A stretch of 5,566 nucleotides of DNA. Source: Nitriliruptoraceae bacterium (GTDB lineage: Bacteria; Actinomycetota; Nitriliruptoria; Nitriliruptorales; Nitriliruptoraceae). The notes below the pieces were generated by a model that searched no databases, had not been told where the DNA came from, and worked only from the letters and a program-made list of their open reading frames with translations. The translations under genes were made by a program, and so were the position numbers. Below are positions 1 through 5,276 of this stretch, piece after piece. Position 1 is the stretch's first letter. Each line of letters begins with the position of its first letter. Where the stretch lies: contig SKNP01000518.1 of NCBI GenBank assembly GCA_007120485.1, positions 1 through 5,566 on the forward strand, given 5' to 3'.

Positions 1-456
1 AGCGGGCGGGTTGCGGTCGCCGACGTCGAGCACCACCCGCCGGGCGCCGGCGGCCCGGGCGTGGTCGATCGCTGCGGCCAGCAGCGCATCGCCGGCGCCA
101 CGGCCGCGCGCCCAGCCGTCCACGAACACGCTGTAGATGCCGATCACCCCGTCGACGTCGGGTCGGTCCGGCGTCGGGGCCACCCATCCGAGAAACGACA
201 TCCCGGCGGGACGGGTCGGCGGCGAGACGACCGCCGGGGGCGGTGGCGGTCCGAGCCAGGCCAGCAAGGTCGGCCGGTCGGCACGTTGCACCCGGCGGCG
301 CCAGTCGTCGGCGGTCAGCTGACGCTCCTGCTCGAAGGTGGCCCCGAACGCGTCCGGGGTGTCCTGCAGGGCCCGCAGCCGCAGTTCACGCAGCACCGCC
401 CACCGGCTGGGAGGAGCGACCTCCACCTCGACGTCCCGAGGCGCCCGGGCCGGCAC
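1..456 (-). CDS. GNAT-family N-acetyltransferase, C-terminus cut by window edge
   Basis: The predicted protein belongs to the GCN5-related N-acetyltransferases, which move an acetyl group from acetyl-CoA to an amine. The substrate cannot be read from the sequence. The visible 152 residues start with RELRLRALQDTPDAFGATFE (about residues 23-42), typical of the alpha1-alpha2 region of RimI-like and small-molecule GNATs. The strand GVIGIYSVFVD (103-113) leads into the acetyl-CoA pyrophosphate loop RGRGAGDALL (117-126) and the helix after it. The C-terminal strands and any catalytic tyrosine lie outside the window. A proline-rich stretch (residues 70-80, with five prolines in a row) lies in the central sheet region and is probably a loop. 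I chose the GTG at 456-454, 5 nt after the stop of the upstream flavodoxin gene, so translational coupling is likely. The Shine-Dalgarno is weak, and a GTG at about residue 12 is an alternative. Family call sure; substrate unknown. Confidence 0.88.
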   Translation of the reverse strand, partial: MPARAPRDVEVEVAPPSRWAVLRELRLRALQDTPDAFGATFEQERQLTADDWRRRVQRADRPTLLAWLGPPPPPAVVSPPTRPAGMSFLGWVAPTPDRPDVDGVIGIYSVFVDGWARGRGAGDALLAAAIDHARAAGARRVVLDVGDRNPPA

Positions 457-461
457 GGCGC

Positions 462-920
462 TCAGAACCCCACCGCCAGCGATGCCGCGACCGTGCCGCC
501 GAGTTCGACGCACGCATCGACGTCTGCCTGCTCCGGCTGTCCTTCGACCTCGACCGGGCTGGCCACGGCCTCCCACCGGAGCGCCGAGGTGACCTGCTGG
601 ACCGAACGCACGGCACCGCCGGTGTCCTGGTTGCCGTGGACCCACAGGCCGTACGGACGCCCGGGCGTCGCCTCCAGGCACGGGTAGTAGCAGCGGTCGA
701 ACAGGTGCTTGAGCGCGCCGGACATGTACCCGATGTTGGCGGGGGTGCCGAGCAGGTAGCCATCGGCCTCCAGCACGCGCACCTCCGAGCAGGTCAAGGC
801 GGGCTCGACGACGACGTCGACCCCGTCGATGTCGTCGTGGCGGGCACCGGCGAGCACCGCCTCCAGCAGCTCCTGGGTGGCGGGCGACGGCGTGTGATGG
901 GCGACGAGCAGGGTCGGCAT
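462..920 (-). CDS. Flavodoxin-fold / NAD(P)H-dependent FMN reductase-like protein
   Basis: A 152-residue protein with the short-chain flavodoxin-like fold, expected to bind FMN in the cytosol and act as a quinone/FMN reductase or electron carrier. Visible signs are the N-terminal strand MPTLLVAHHTPSPATQ, whose Thr/Ser-rich loop (about 10-16) matches the FMN-phosphate loop. The segment GTPANIGYMSGALKHLFDR (58-76) is the classic loop and helix of flavodoxin-family/NADPH-dependent FMN reductases, and HGNQDTGGA (95-103) is the third flavin-contacting loop. I chose the ATG at 920-918 because the core strand begins there. In-frame starts at 929 and 938 (ATG) and 956 (TTG) are alternatives, and none has a strong ribosome binding site. 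It ends 5 nt before the GNAT gene and is probably co-transcribed with it. The oxidoreductase gene ends 131 nt upstream on the same strand. The redox partner is unknown. Confidence 0.85.
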   Translation of the reverse strand: MPTLLVAHHTPSPATQELLEAVLAGARHDDIDGVDVVVEPALTCSEVRVLEADGYLLGTPANIGYMSGALKHLFDRCYYPCLEATPGRPYGLWVHGNQDTGGAVRSVQQVTSALRWEAVASPVEVEGQPEQADVDACVELGGTVAASLAVGF

Positions 921-942
921 GGCACGCATGCTGACCATCGCC

Positions 943-955
943 TGCGCGATGCGCA
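943..955. other. Small perfect inverted repeat upstream of the flavodoxin gene
   Basis: TGCGC, spacer GAT, GCGCA form a perfect 5-bp-arm inverted repeat about 23 nt upstream of the preferred ATG. It could be a short hairpin or operator half-sites, or chance in GC-rich DNA. If the TTG start at 956 is the real one, it is merely coding sequence. Seen directly; function is not shown. Confidence 0.25.
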
Positions 956-972
956 ACCTGCGGACCCGTCAC

Positions 973-1047
973 CCGACCGGCTCGGCCCGCGCACGCCACG
1001 ACCGGCTCGCCACGCGCACGCCACGACCGGCTCGGCCCGCGCATCCG
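973..1047. repeat. Tandem repeat, about three 25-bp units
   Basis: Three consecutive 25-bp units lie at 973-997, 998-1022 and 1023-1047, in the 131-bp gap between the oxidoreductase stop and the flavodoxin start. Each has the core GACCGGCTCG followed by an arm of the form SSCMCGCGCA. Copies 1 and 3 share GACCGGCTCGGCCCGCGCA exactly; copy 2 has two changes in the arm (GCCACGC for GGCCCGC). 25 is not a multiple of three and no gene covers the array. It is one of four unlike arrays between the genes of this window. Confidence 0.85.
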
Positions 1048-1051
1048 ACCG

Positions 1052-1897
1052 TCAGCCAGGATCGCCGTGGAACCGCTGCTCGCGCCACGGGTCGCCCAGT
1101 TCGTGGTAGCCGCGCTCCTCCCAGTAGCCGGGCACGTCGCGATCGAGCAGGCGCAGCTCAGTCACCCACTTGACGGACTTCCAGCCGTAGAGGGCGGGCA
1201 CGATCAGCCGGAGCGGGCCGCCGTGCTCGCGATCGAGCGGCTGACCGTCGTGTGCCCACGCCAACAGGCAGTCGGCAGCCAGGAGGTGCTCCAGCGGCAG
1301 GTTCGCGCTGTAAGCGGGGTGGCCGCTGACGACCGCGTGGGTCGCAGCCGGCTTCATCCCGGCATCCGCCAGGACGTCGCGGACGGCGACTCCCGTCCAA
1401 CGGTTGTCCAGACGCGACCAGGTGGTCACGCAGTGGAAGTCGCGCACGACCTCGCGGGTCTCGAACCGGCCGGTCAGGTCGTCGAAGCCCAGGACCCGCC
1501 GCTCGTCGACCAGTCCGGTCACCACGACCCGGACGTCACCGCGGTCCCAGTCCGGTGCCCGACCGACGTGCAGCACCGGGAACCCGGGAGTGAGGTGCTG
1601 TCCGGGCGGCACCCGCGAGGGGTCGTCGACCTGGGTCGGGGCACGCGACACGTCGGGGCTGGGCCCGAGCATCGTCGCCAACTCCTCCTGGTCGAGGTCG
1701 TTGAACCGGCGCGAGATGGCCGCCCCGAACTCCCGGCGGACGGCCTCGTCCTCCACCTGCTCGAGGTCGGCGCGGGCCTCGTCGAGCAGCGCCACGATGC
1801 GCTCGTGCACCGGGGTGGCGTCCTGACGGGCCGGCGAGGCCTTGCGCGCCTCGTCGGCCTGCCGCAGGGAGCGACGGACCTTCTCCAGTGCATCCAC
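1052..1897 (-). CDS. Sulfite-oxidase-like molybdopterin-dependent oxidoreductase with helical N-terminal extension
   Basis: A 281-residue protein whose C-terminal two thirds (about 98-281) is the sulfite oxidase/YedY molybdopterin-binding domain. It starts at VPPGQHLTPGFPVLHVG, then has RDFHCVTTWSRLDNRW (152-167), where Cys156 is the expected thiolate ligand of molybdenum. HGGPLRLIVPALYGWKSVKW (225-244) is the conserved cofactor pocket, and it ends GYHELGDPWREQRF as in soluble bacterial 'sulfite oxidase-like' proteins. There is no heme domain, no dimerisation domain and no Tat or Sec signal, so I infer a cytosolic enzyme of unknown substrate. Residues 1-80 are charged and helical (KVRRSLRQADEARK, HERIVALLDEARADLEQVEDE) and look like an added coiled-coil or helical-hairpin domain. 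The GTG at 1897 is chosen because a near-perfect Shine-Dalgarno stands 5 nt upstream. The frame stays open to 2065 only because the 19-bp repeats upstream contain no stops. The family is certain; the substrate is not. Confidence 0.93.
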   Translation of the reverse strand: MDALEKVRRSLRQADEARKASPARQDATPVHERIVALLDEARADLEQVEDEAVRREFGAAISRRFNDLDQEELATMLGPSPDVSRAPTQVDDPSRVPPGQHLTPGFPVLHVGRAPDWDRGDVRVVVTGLVDERRVLGFDDLTGRFETREVVRDFHCVTTWSRLDNRWTGVAVRDVLADAGMKPAATHAVVSGHPAYSANLPLEHLLAADCLLAWAHDGQPLDREHGGPLRLIVPALYGWKSVKWVTELRLLDRDVPGYWEERGYHELGDPWREQRFHGDPG

Positions 1898-1902
1898 GCG
1901 TG

Positions 1903-1910
1903 TCACCTCT
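1903..1910 (-). promoter_or_regulatory. Strong Shine-Dalgarno that fixes the oxidoreductase start
   Basis: On the minus strand AGAGGTGA (1910 to 1903) is followed by 5 nt and then GTG (1897-1895). GAGGTGA matches the 16S anti-Shine-Dalgarno over seven bases. This argues against the longer reading that would translate the tandem repeats at 1931-2044 into a low-complexity Arg/Gly/Pro tail. The GTG inside the site itself (1906-1904) is a less likely start. Confidence 0.75.
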
Positions 1911-1930
1911 CGCTGGTGCGGTCGCCGGTC

Positions 1931-2044
1931 CGCCCGCCGGGTCCTCGGTCGCCCGCCGTGTCCTCGGCCGCCCGCCGGGTCCTCGATCGCCCGCCGGGTC
2001 CTCGGTCGCCCGCCGGGCCCTCGGTCGCCCGACGGGTCTTCGGA
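1931..2044. repeat. Tandem repeat, six 19-bp units, in a divergent intergenic region
   Basis: Six contiguous 19-bp units start at 1931, 1950, 1969, 1988, 2007 and 2026. Units 1 and 4 are identical (CGCCCGCCGGGTCCTCGGT); units 2, 3 and 5 differ at one or two positions, and the last unit at three. The array fills half of the 233-bp gap between the divergent oxidoreductase (start 1897) and carbonic-anhydrase-like gene (start 2131), so it lies in or beside both promoters. 19 bp is just under two helical turns, so repeats would sit on nearly the same DNA face, rotating slowly. No stop codons occur in several frames, which produces long spurious reading frames on both strands. It is either a slippage-prone minisatellite or a multi-site regulator-binding region. 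Confidence 0.9.
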
Positions 2045-2130
2045 CCCGCCCAGGGCCACCGGCACGCAGGTCGGGCCGGCACCAGGCAGACTGCCCCCAG
2101 CCTACGACCCGACCGTCCAGGGAGACACCC

Positions 2131-2643
2131 GTGCCTCGCATCCTCACCGTCGCCGACCACACGCCCCAGATCGACCCGGAGGTGTTCATCGCGGAGGGCG
2201 CCACCGTCGCCGGCGACGTCCACCTCGCCACCGGCGTGTCGGTGTGGTTCGGCAGCGTGCTGCGCTCCGAGCGCAGCACGATCCGGGTCGGGCGTGACAC
2301 CAACCTGCAGGACCTCACGGTGGTGCACACCGACGCCGAGACCCCGACGACGATCGGCGAACGCGTCACCGTCGGCCACCGCGCGGTCCTGCACGGCTGC
2401 ACGGTCGAGGACGACGCGCTGATCGGCATCGGCTCGGTGGTGCTCAACGGTGCGGTGATCGGTGCCGGCGCGGTCGTCGCCGCCGGTGCCGTGGTCCGGG
2501 AAGGCATGGAGGTGCCCCCGATGTCGCTGGTCGTCGGCGTCCCCGCCAAGGTCCTGGACCGCCCGGTCCCCGAGGTGCCACGCCCGAACGTGGCCAACTA
2601 CCGCGAACTCGCCGAGGCCTACACGCAGGCCTCGCAGGCATGA
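2131..2643 (+). CDS. Gamma-class carbonic anhydrase-like hexapeptide-repeat protein
   Basis: A 170-residue left-handed beta-helix protein of the gamma carbonic anhydrase (Cam/YrdA/PaaY-like) family, which forms trimers with metal sites between subunits. In active members it interconverts CO2 and bicarbonate. The three metal-ligand histidines are in place: His66 in LQDLTVVHTD, and His83 and His88 in VGHRAVLHGC, spaced five apart as in the family. Arg45 and Gln60-Asp61 also match conserved positions, though the usual RGD reads RSE here. Hexapeptide turns run from about 18 to 125 (for example LIGIGSVVLNGAVIGAGAVVAAGAVV), then GVPAKVL and a C-terminal helix, as in cytosolic YrdA-type proteins. 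The long Cam-type acidic loop is absent, so activity is not guaranteed. The GTG start has AGGGAG (2119-2124) 6 nt upstream. It is the first gene of a rightward pair with argE, and its stop overlaps a possible earlier ArgE start (ATGA, 2640-2643). Confidence 0.93.
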   Translation: MPRILTVADHTPQIDPEVFIAEGATVAGDVHLATGVSVWFGSVLRSERSTIRVGRDTNLQDLTVVHTDAETPTTIGERVTVGHRAVLHGCTVEDDALIGIGSVVLNGAVIGAGAVVAAGAVVREGMEVPPMSLVVGVPAKVLDRPVPEVPRPNVANYRELAEAYTQASQA

Positions 2644-2654
2644 GCCGGACGGGC

Positions 2655-2658
2655 GGAG
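2655..2658 (+). promoter_or_regulatory. Ribosome binding site that favours the inner ArgE start
   Basis: GGAG stands 5 nt before the ATG at 2664. The ATG at 2640, which overlaps the preceding stop, has only a weak CAGG nearby. The site therefore favours MDTVLDLLRALVGFDTTS as the N-terminus, which is also where ArgE homologues normally begin. Confidence 0.55.
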
Positions 2659-2663
2659 CGTCG

Positions 2664-3824
2664 ATGGACACCGTGCTCGACCTGCTCAGGGCGCTGGTCG
2701 GCTTCGACACCACCAGCCGTGCCTCGAACCTCGAGCTGGTCGCGTTCATCGAGGCGCACCTCGACGCACACGGGGTCGACCACCACCGGGTCCTCGACCC
2801 GACGGGCACCAAGGCGAACCTGCTGGCCCGGATCGGGCCGGACGTCGACGGCGGGGTCGTGCTGACCGGTCACACCGACTGCGTCCCGGTCGACGGCCAG
2901 CCGTGGACGCGGCCGCCGTTCGAGCTCACCGAGGACGGCGACCGCCTCTACGGGCGCGGCACGACGGACATGAAGGGCTTCCTCGCGGTCGTGCTGGCCG
3001 CCCTCCCGGCGTTGGCCGCCACCGACCTGGTCCGACCGATCCACCTGGTCCTGACCTACGACGAGGAGATCGGCACCGTCGGTGCGCCGTCCGCCGTCGA
3101 CGCACTGCTGGCCAGCGGGCCCCGACCCGAGCTGGTGATCGTCGGCGAGCCGACCAACCTGCGGCCCGTGACCGCGCACAAGGGCGTCCGCGCGTTCACC
3201 ACCACGGTGGAGGGGCTAGACGGCCACTCCAGCCAGCCCCAGCACGCCGCGAACGCCATCGCCGCGCTCGCTCGGATCGCGACCTTCATCGACGAGCTCG
3301 CCGGCCGCCACCGGGAGGCCGCGGCCGACCCCCGGTTCACCCCGCCGTACACCACGTTCAACCTCGCCACGATCGAAGGCGGCCAGGCCCTCAACATCGT
3401 CCCACGCCACGCGCAGCTGACGTGGGAGTACCGGCCGGTCCCCGCCGACGACGCCGATCGGCTGGCCGTCGAGGTGGAGCGGTTCGCGGACGAACAGGTC
3501 CTTCCTCGCCTCCGCGAGGCGACGGGCACCGGCCACATCAGCTTCCGTGCGGATGCCGTCGCGCGGGGCCTGGAAGCGGAACCCGACGGCGCGGCGGAAC
3601 GGCTGGTCCGGCGCCTGACCGGCTTCGACGGACCGAGCGAGACCGTGCCATTCGGGACCGACGGCGGGCACTTCCAGGCGGCTGGGCTGTCCACGGTGGT
3701 CTGCGGACCGGGGGCGATCGAGCAGGCACATCAACCCGACGAGTGGATCGAGCGATCCCAGCTCGACCGGTGCCTGGACCTGCTCGAGGGGCTCCGTGAG
3801 GAGCTGACCACCGTGCGGACCTGA
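2664..3824 (+). CDS. argE: Acetylornithine deacetylase (M20 metallohydrolase)
   Basis: A 386-residue cytosolic hydrolase that should remove the acetyl group from N2-acetylornithine to give ornithine for arginine synthesis. The M20 two-metal signature is complete: GHTDCVPVDG (His70), TTDMKGF (bridging Asp102), YDEEIGTVG (general base Glu134 and metal ligand Glu135), VGEPTNLRPVTAHKG (Glu162) and EQAHQPDEW (His356). The dimerisation/lid domain inserts between about 178 and 290 and carries GHSSQPQHAANAI (His188). PFGTDGGHFQAAG and CGPGAIEQAHQPDE near the C-terminus are ArgE-specific rather than DapE- or peptidase-like. Length is normal for the family. The gene follows the carbonic-anhydrase-like gene on the same strand by 20 nt, or overlaps it if the ATG at 2640 is used (394 residues). 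It is not next to other arg genes here. Its stop codon is part of the first 14-bp repeat unit downstream. Another M20 amidohydrolase specificity is possible but less likely. Confidence 0.93.
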   Translation: MDTVLDLLRALVGFDTTSRASNLELVAFIEAHLDAHGVDHHRVLDPTGTKANLLARIGPDVDGGVVLTGHTDCVPVDGQPWTRPPFELTEDGDRLYGRGTTDMKGFLAVVLAALPALAATDLVRPIHLVLTYDEEIGTVGAPSAVDALLASGPRPELVIVGEPTNLRPVTAHKGVRAFTTTVEGLDGHSSQPQHAANAIAALARIATFIDELAGRHREAAADPRFTPPYTTFNLATIEGGQALNIVPRHAQLTWEYRPVPADDADRLAVEVERFADEQVLPRLREATGTGHISFRADAVARGLEAEPDGAAERLVRRLTGFDGPSETVPFGTDGGHFQAAGLSTVVCGPGAIEQAHQPDEWIERSQLDRCLDLLEGLREELTTVRT

Positions 3825-3900
3825 CCGGGAGCACCTGACCGGGAGCACCTGACCGGACGCACCTGACCGGACGCACCTGACCGGACGCACCTGACCGGGC
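3819..3900. repeat. Tandem repeat, nearly six 14-bp units, starting at the argE stop
   Basis: Units begin at 3819, 3833, 3847, 3861, 3875 and 3889. The first two read ACCTGACCGGGAGC, the next three ACCTGACCGGACGC, and the last is partial (12 bp). The TGA in unit 1 is the argE stop codon, and every later unit carries the same TGA. Because 14 is not a multiple of three, the TGAs fall in all three frames, so any ribosome that reads through or shifts near the argE end would meet a stop. The two-then-three arrangement of variants suggests expansion by duplication of neighbouring units. Confidence 0.92.
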
Positions 3901-3909
3901 ACCGTCCGG
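3881..3909 (+). terminator. Weak hairpin downstream of argE, possible terminator
   Basis: CCGGAC (3881-3886) can pair with GTCCGG (3904-3909) across a 17-nt loop formed by the end of the 14-bp repeat array. There is no T-tract, so intrinsic termination is doubtful, but the site lies between convergent genes where a terminator is expected. Confidence 0.2.
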
Positions 3910-3967
3910 CGCTCGACCACCCGACCGATCAACGACCCAACCACTCCACCGCTCGACCGGCGGCCAG

Positions 3968-4092
3968 CGAGCCGGCTGACGGCGGGACGCGCCCCGCGGG
4001 ACCATGGGCGGCCGGATCAGGCGTCGTCGAGCCGGCTGACGGCGGGACGCGCCCCGCGGGACCATGGGCGGCCGGATCAGGCGTCGTCGAGC
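3968..4092. repeat. Exact 60-bp tandem duplication at the 3' end of the HypE-like gene
   Basis: The 60-bp block at 3968-4027 is repeated without change at 4028-4087, and the match runs on for five more bases (CGAGC, 4088-4092), giving 65 identical positions at period 60. The second copy contains the last four codons (Leu-Asp-Asp-Ala) and stop of the leftward gene ending at 4077. The first copy is therefore an orphan piece of coding tail plus downstream DNA, with its own stop at 4019-4017. Each copy has a short GC stem (GCGGG at 3982-3986, CCCGC at 3993-3997, and the same 60 bp further on), which might act as a paired terminator. Perfect identity implies a recent event, selection, or an assembly artefact. 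Confidence 0.93.
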
Positions 4093-5075
4093 AGGCGTGC
4101 GAGCTCGTCGCGCGCCGGTACGGGCAGCGCGGCACCGTCGACGTGGACGCCGGTGCCGGCGACCAACTCCCCGAGCACCGAGGCCGGCTGCCCCGCTGCC
4201 TGCAGGTCGCCGACCGCAGCGTCCGCTCGATCCGGTGGGAACGTCGCCAACACGCACCCCGAGGCGAGGGTGGCCCACGGATCGACGTCCAGTTCGTGGC
4301 AGACCGCCAGCCCCGGGCCGAACCAGGTCACCGCCGCGTGGTCGAGCCGAAGCGCGACCCCGGAGGCATCCGCGAGCTCGTGGAGGCCCGCGGCCAGGCC
4401 GCCCTCCGTGGGGTCGTGCATGGCGGACGCACCGAGCTCCGACGCACGCAACGCCGCGTCGACCACGCAGATACCCGGATCGTCCACCGCTCCGAGCGCG
4501 GCCTCCAGCTGTCCGCTCGACAGGCCGGTGAGCGCCGAGCGGTGTTGCGATGCCAGCACCGCGGCCCCTTCGACGGGCGCTGGTCCGATCTGCACGAGCA
4601 CGTCGCCGGGAGCGCCACCACCGGACGTCACCCACCGGCCGGCGCCGACCAGCCCCAACATCTGTCCGACCAACACGGGCTGGGTGACCGCCGGTGTCAC
4701 CTCGGTGTGCCCACCGACGAGCGTCGCATCGAGTTCCGCCAGCGCGGTGCTGACCTCCTCGAAGAGCGCCTGCACCTGCGCGTGCTCGGTCCCTGGGGGG
4801 AGCAGCACGGTGACCAGGAACCACCGCGGCACCGCCCCGCTGACCGCGACGTCGTTGGCGTTGATGACCACCGCGTAGCGGCCGGCAGCACGGCCGGTCA
4901 GCGTGATCGGGTCGGTGGCGACGACCAGCGTGTCCGCCGGGACCTCGATGGCCGCGGCGTCCTCACCGACCGCCGGCCCGAGCCGCACGCAGGGGTCGTC
5001 CGACGGCACGTCGCGGAGCAGCGCCGCCAACATCGACCCCGGCAGCTTCCCGGGACGCAACGCATCGGGGGGCAT
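4077..5075 (-). CDS. AIR synthase-related (HypE/PurM superfamily) ATP-binding protein
   Basis: A 332-residue protein of the PurM/SelD/ThiL/HypE superfamily, closest to HypE by eye. Members bind ATP and activate a carboxamide, formyl or phosphate group. In order: LRPGKLPGSMLAALL (6-20), the GEDAAAI metal/ATP segment (37-43), ATDPITL (53-59), VINANDVAVSGAVPRW (70-85), GGHTEV (121-126) and AMHDPTEGGLAAGLHELA (218-235), the glycine-rich signature of the C-terminal domain. It ends LARLLDDA and lacks the Pro-Arg-Ile-Cys-type tail whose cysteine carries the thiocarboxamide in hydrogenase-maturation HypE. No hydrogenase or other hyp gene is nearby. A classical hydrogenase role is thus unlikely, and the substrate is unknown. 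ATG 5075-5073 is chosen because the family N-terminus begins there and GGGA lies 5 nt upstream. Reading further upstream to 5192 gives only Arg/Gly-rich sequence. Its 3' end lies within the 60-bp duplication. Confidence 0.85.
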   Translation of the reverse strand: MPPDALRPGKLPGSMLAALLRDVPSDDPCVRLGPAVGEDAAAIEVPADTLVVATDPITLTGRAAGRYAVVINANDVAVSGAVPRWFLVTVLLPPGTEHAQVQALFEEVSTALAELDATLVGGHTEVTPAVTQPVLVGQMLGLVGAGRWVTSGGGAPGDVLVQIGPAPVEGAAVLASQHRSALTGLSSGQLEAALGAVDDPGICVVDAALRASELGASAMHDPTEGGLAAGLHELADASGVALRLDHAAVTWFGPGLAVCHELDVDPWATLASGCVLATFPPDRADAAVGDLQAAGQPASVLGELVAGTGVHVDGAALPVPARDELARLLDDA

Positions 5076-5163
5076 CAGGTTCCCATCGGCTGGTTCGTGG
5101 CCGGTGCCGTGGGCCGGCCCGAACGACCGACCTCCTCGAGACCCACGGTAGCGACGGTGTCTG

Positions 5164-5199
5164 CCGGTACCGGGAGCCGATCGCCATGGCATGGCGGTC
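5164..5199. promoter_or_regulatory. Two adjacent palindromes in a divergent gap, operator candidates
   Basis: CCGGTACCGG (5164-5173) is a perfect 10-bp palindrome. Six bases later GATCGCCAT (5179-5187), spacer GGC, and ATGGCGGTC (5191-5199) form a 21-bp imperfect palindrome with one mismatched pair. Both sit between the divergent HypE-like gene (start 5075) and the small rightward gene (start 5277). A third palindrome, GGGCCGGCCC, is at 5111-5120. Spacing and symmetry fit a dimeric repressor site, but no promoter boxes are clear, and palindromes arise easily at this GC content. Confidence 0.3.
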
Positions 5200-5276
5200 G
5201 CCCCGGTGTCCTTCGCCTCTGGCTCGAGAGCCTGAACGGCGGCACCCTCGCCTCGAGATCGGCCCGGAGCCTTCCG

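Noticed and set aside
1931..2044. CRISPR array
   Set aside because: The 19-bp units abut directly with no spacers; the same holds for the 14-, 25- and 60-bp arrays.
1898..2065. N-terminal extension of the oxidoreductase through the 19-bp repeats
   Set aside because: It would be an Arg/Gly/Pro low-complexity tail. It is open only because the repeat lacks stops, while a strong Shine-Dalgarno precedes the GTG at 1897.
2103..2108. TACGAC as a -10 box for the carbonic-anhydrase-like gene
   Set aside because: It sits at a plausible distance from the start codon, but I see no -35 box at suitable spacing and such hexamers are common by chance.
1067..2422. Long rightward open frame (451 codons) opposite the oxidoreductase
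   Set aside because: It covers the opposite strand of a clear molybdopterin enzyme, runs through the repeats and overlaps the carbonic anhydrase-like gene in another frame. No domain is seen.
2664..3824. Succinyl-diaminopimelate desuccinylase (DapE) or a dipeptidase
   Set aside because: GHTDCVPVDG, GEPTNLRPVTAHKG and CGPGAIEQAHQPDE match the ArgE pattern more closely than DapE or peptidase motifs.
3538..4824. Long leftward open frame (428 codons) across the argE end, both repeat arrays and the HypE-like gene
   Set aside because: It is antisense to argE and out of frame with the HypE-like gene, is rich in Arg/Gly/Pro, and has no recognisable domain. It is a typical shadow frame of GC-rich coding DNA.
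4077..5075. Thiamine-monophosphate kinase (ThiL) or selenophosphate synthase (SelD)
   Set aside because: The ThiL-type motif following the GDDAA segment is replaced by ATDPITLTGRAAG, and the SelD Cys/Sec N-terminal loop is absent. The NANDVAVSGA and HDPTEGG pattern fits HypE-like proteins better.
4143..5276. Rightward reading frame upstream of the small protein, opposite the HypE-like gene
   Set aside because: This part is the antisense shadow of the HypE-like gene. Only the end, from the ATG at 5277 with its own ribosome binding site, looks coding.
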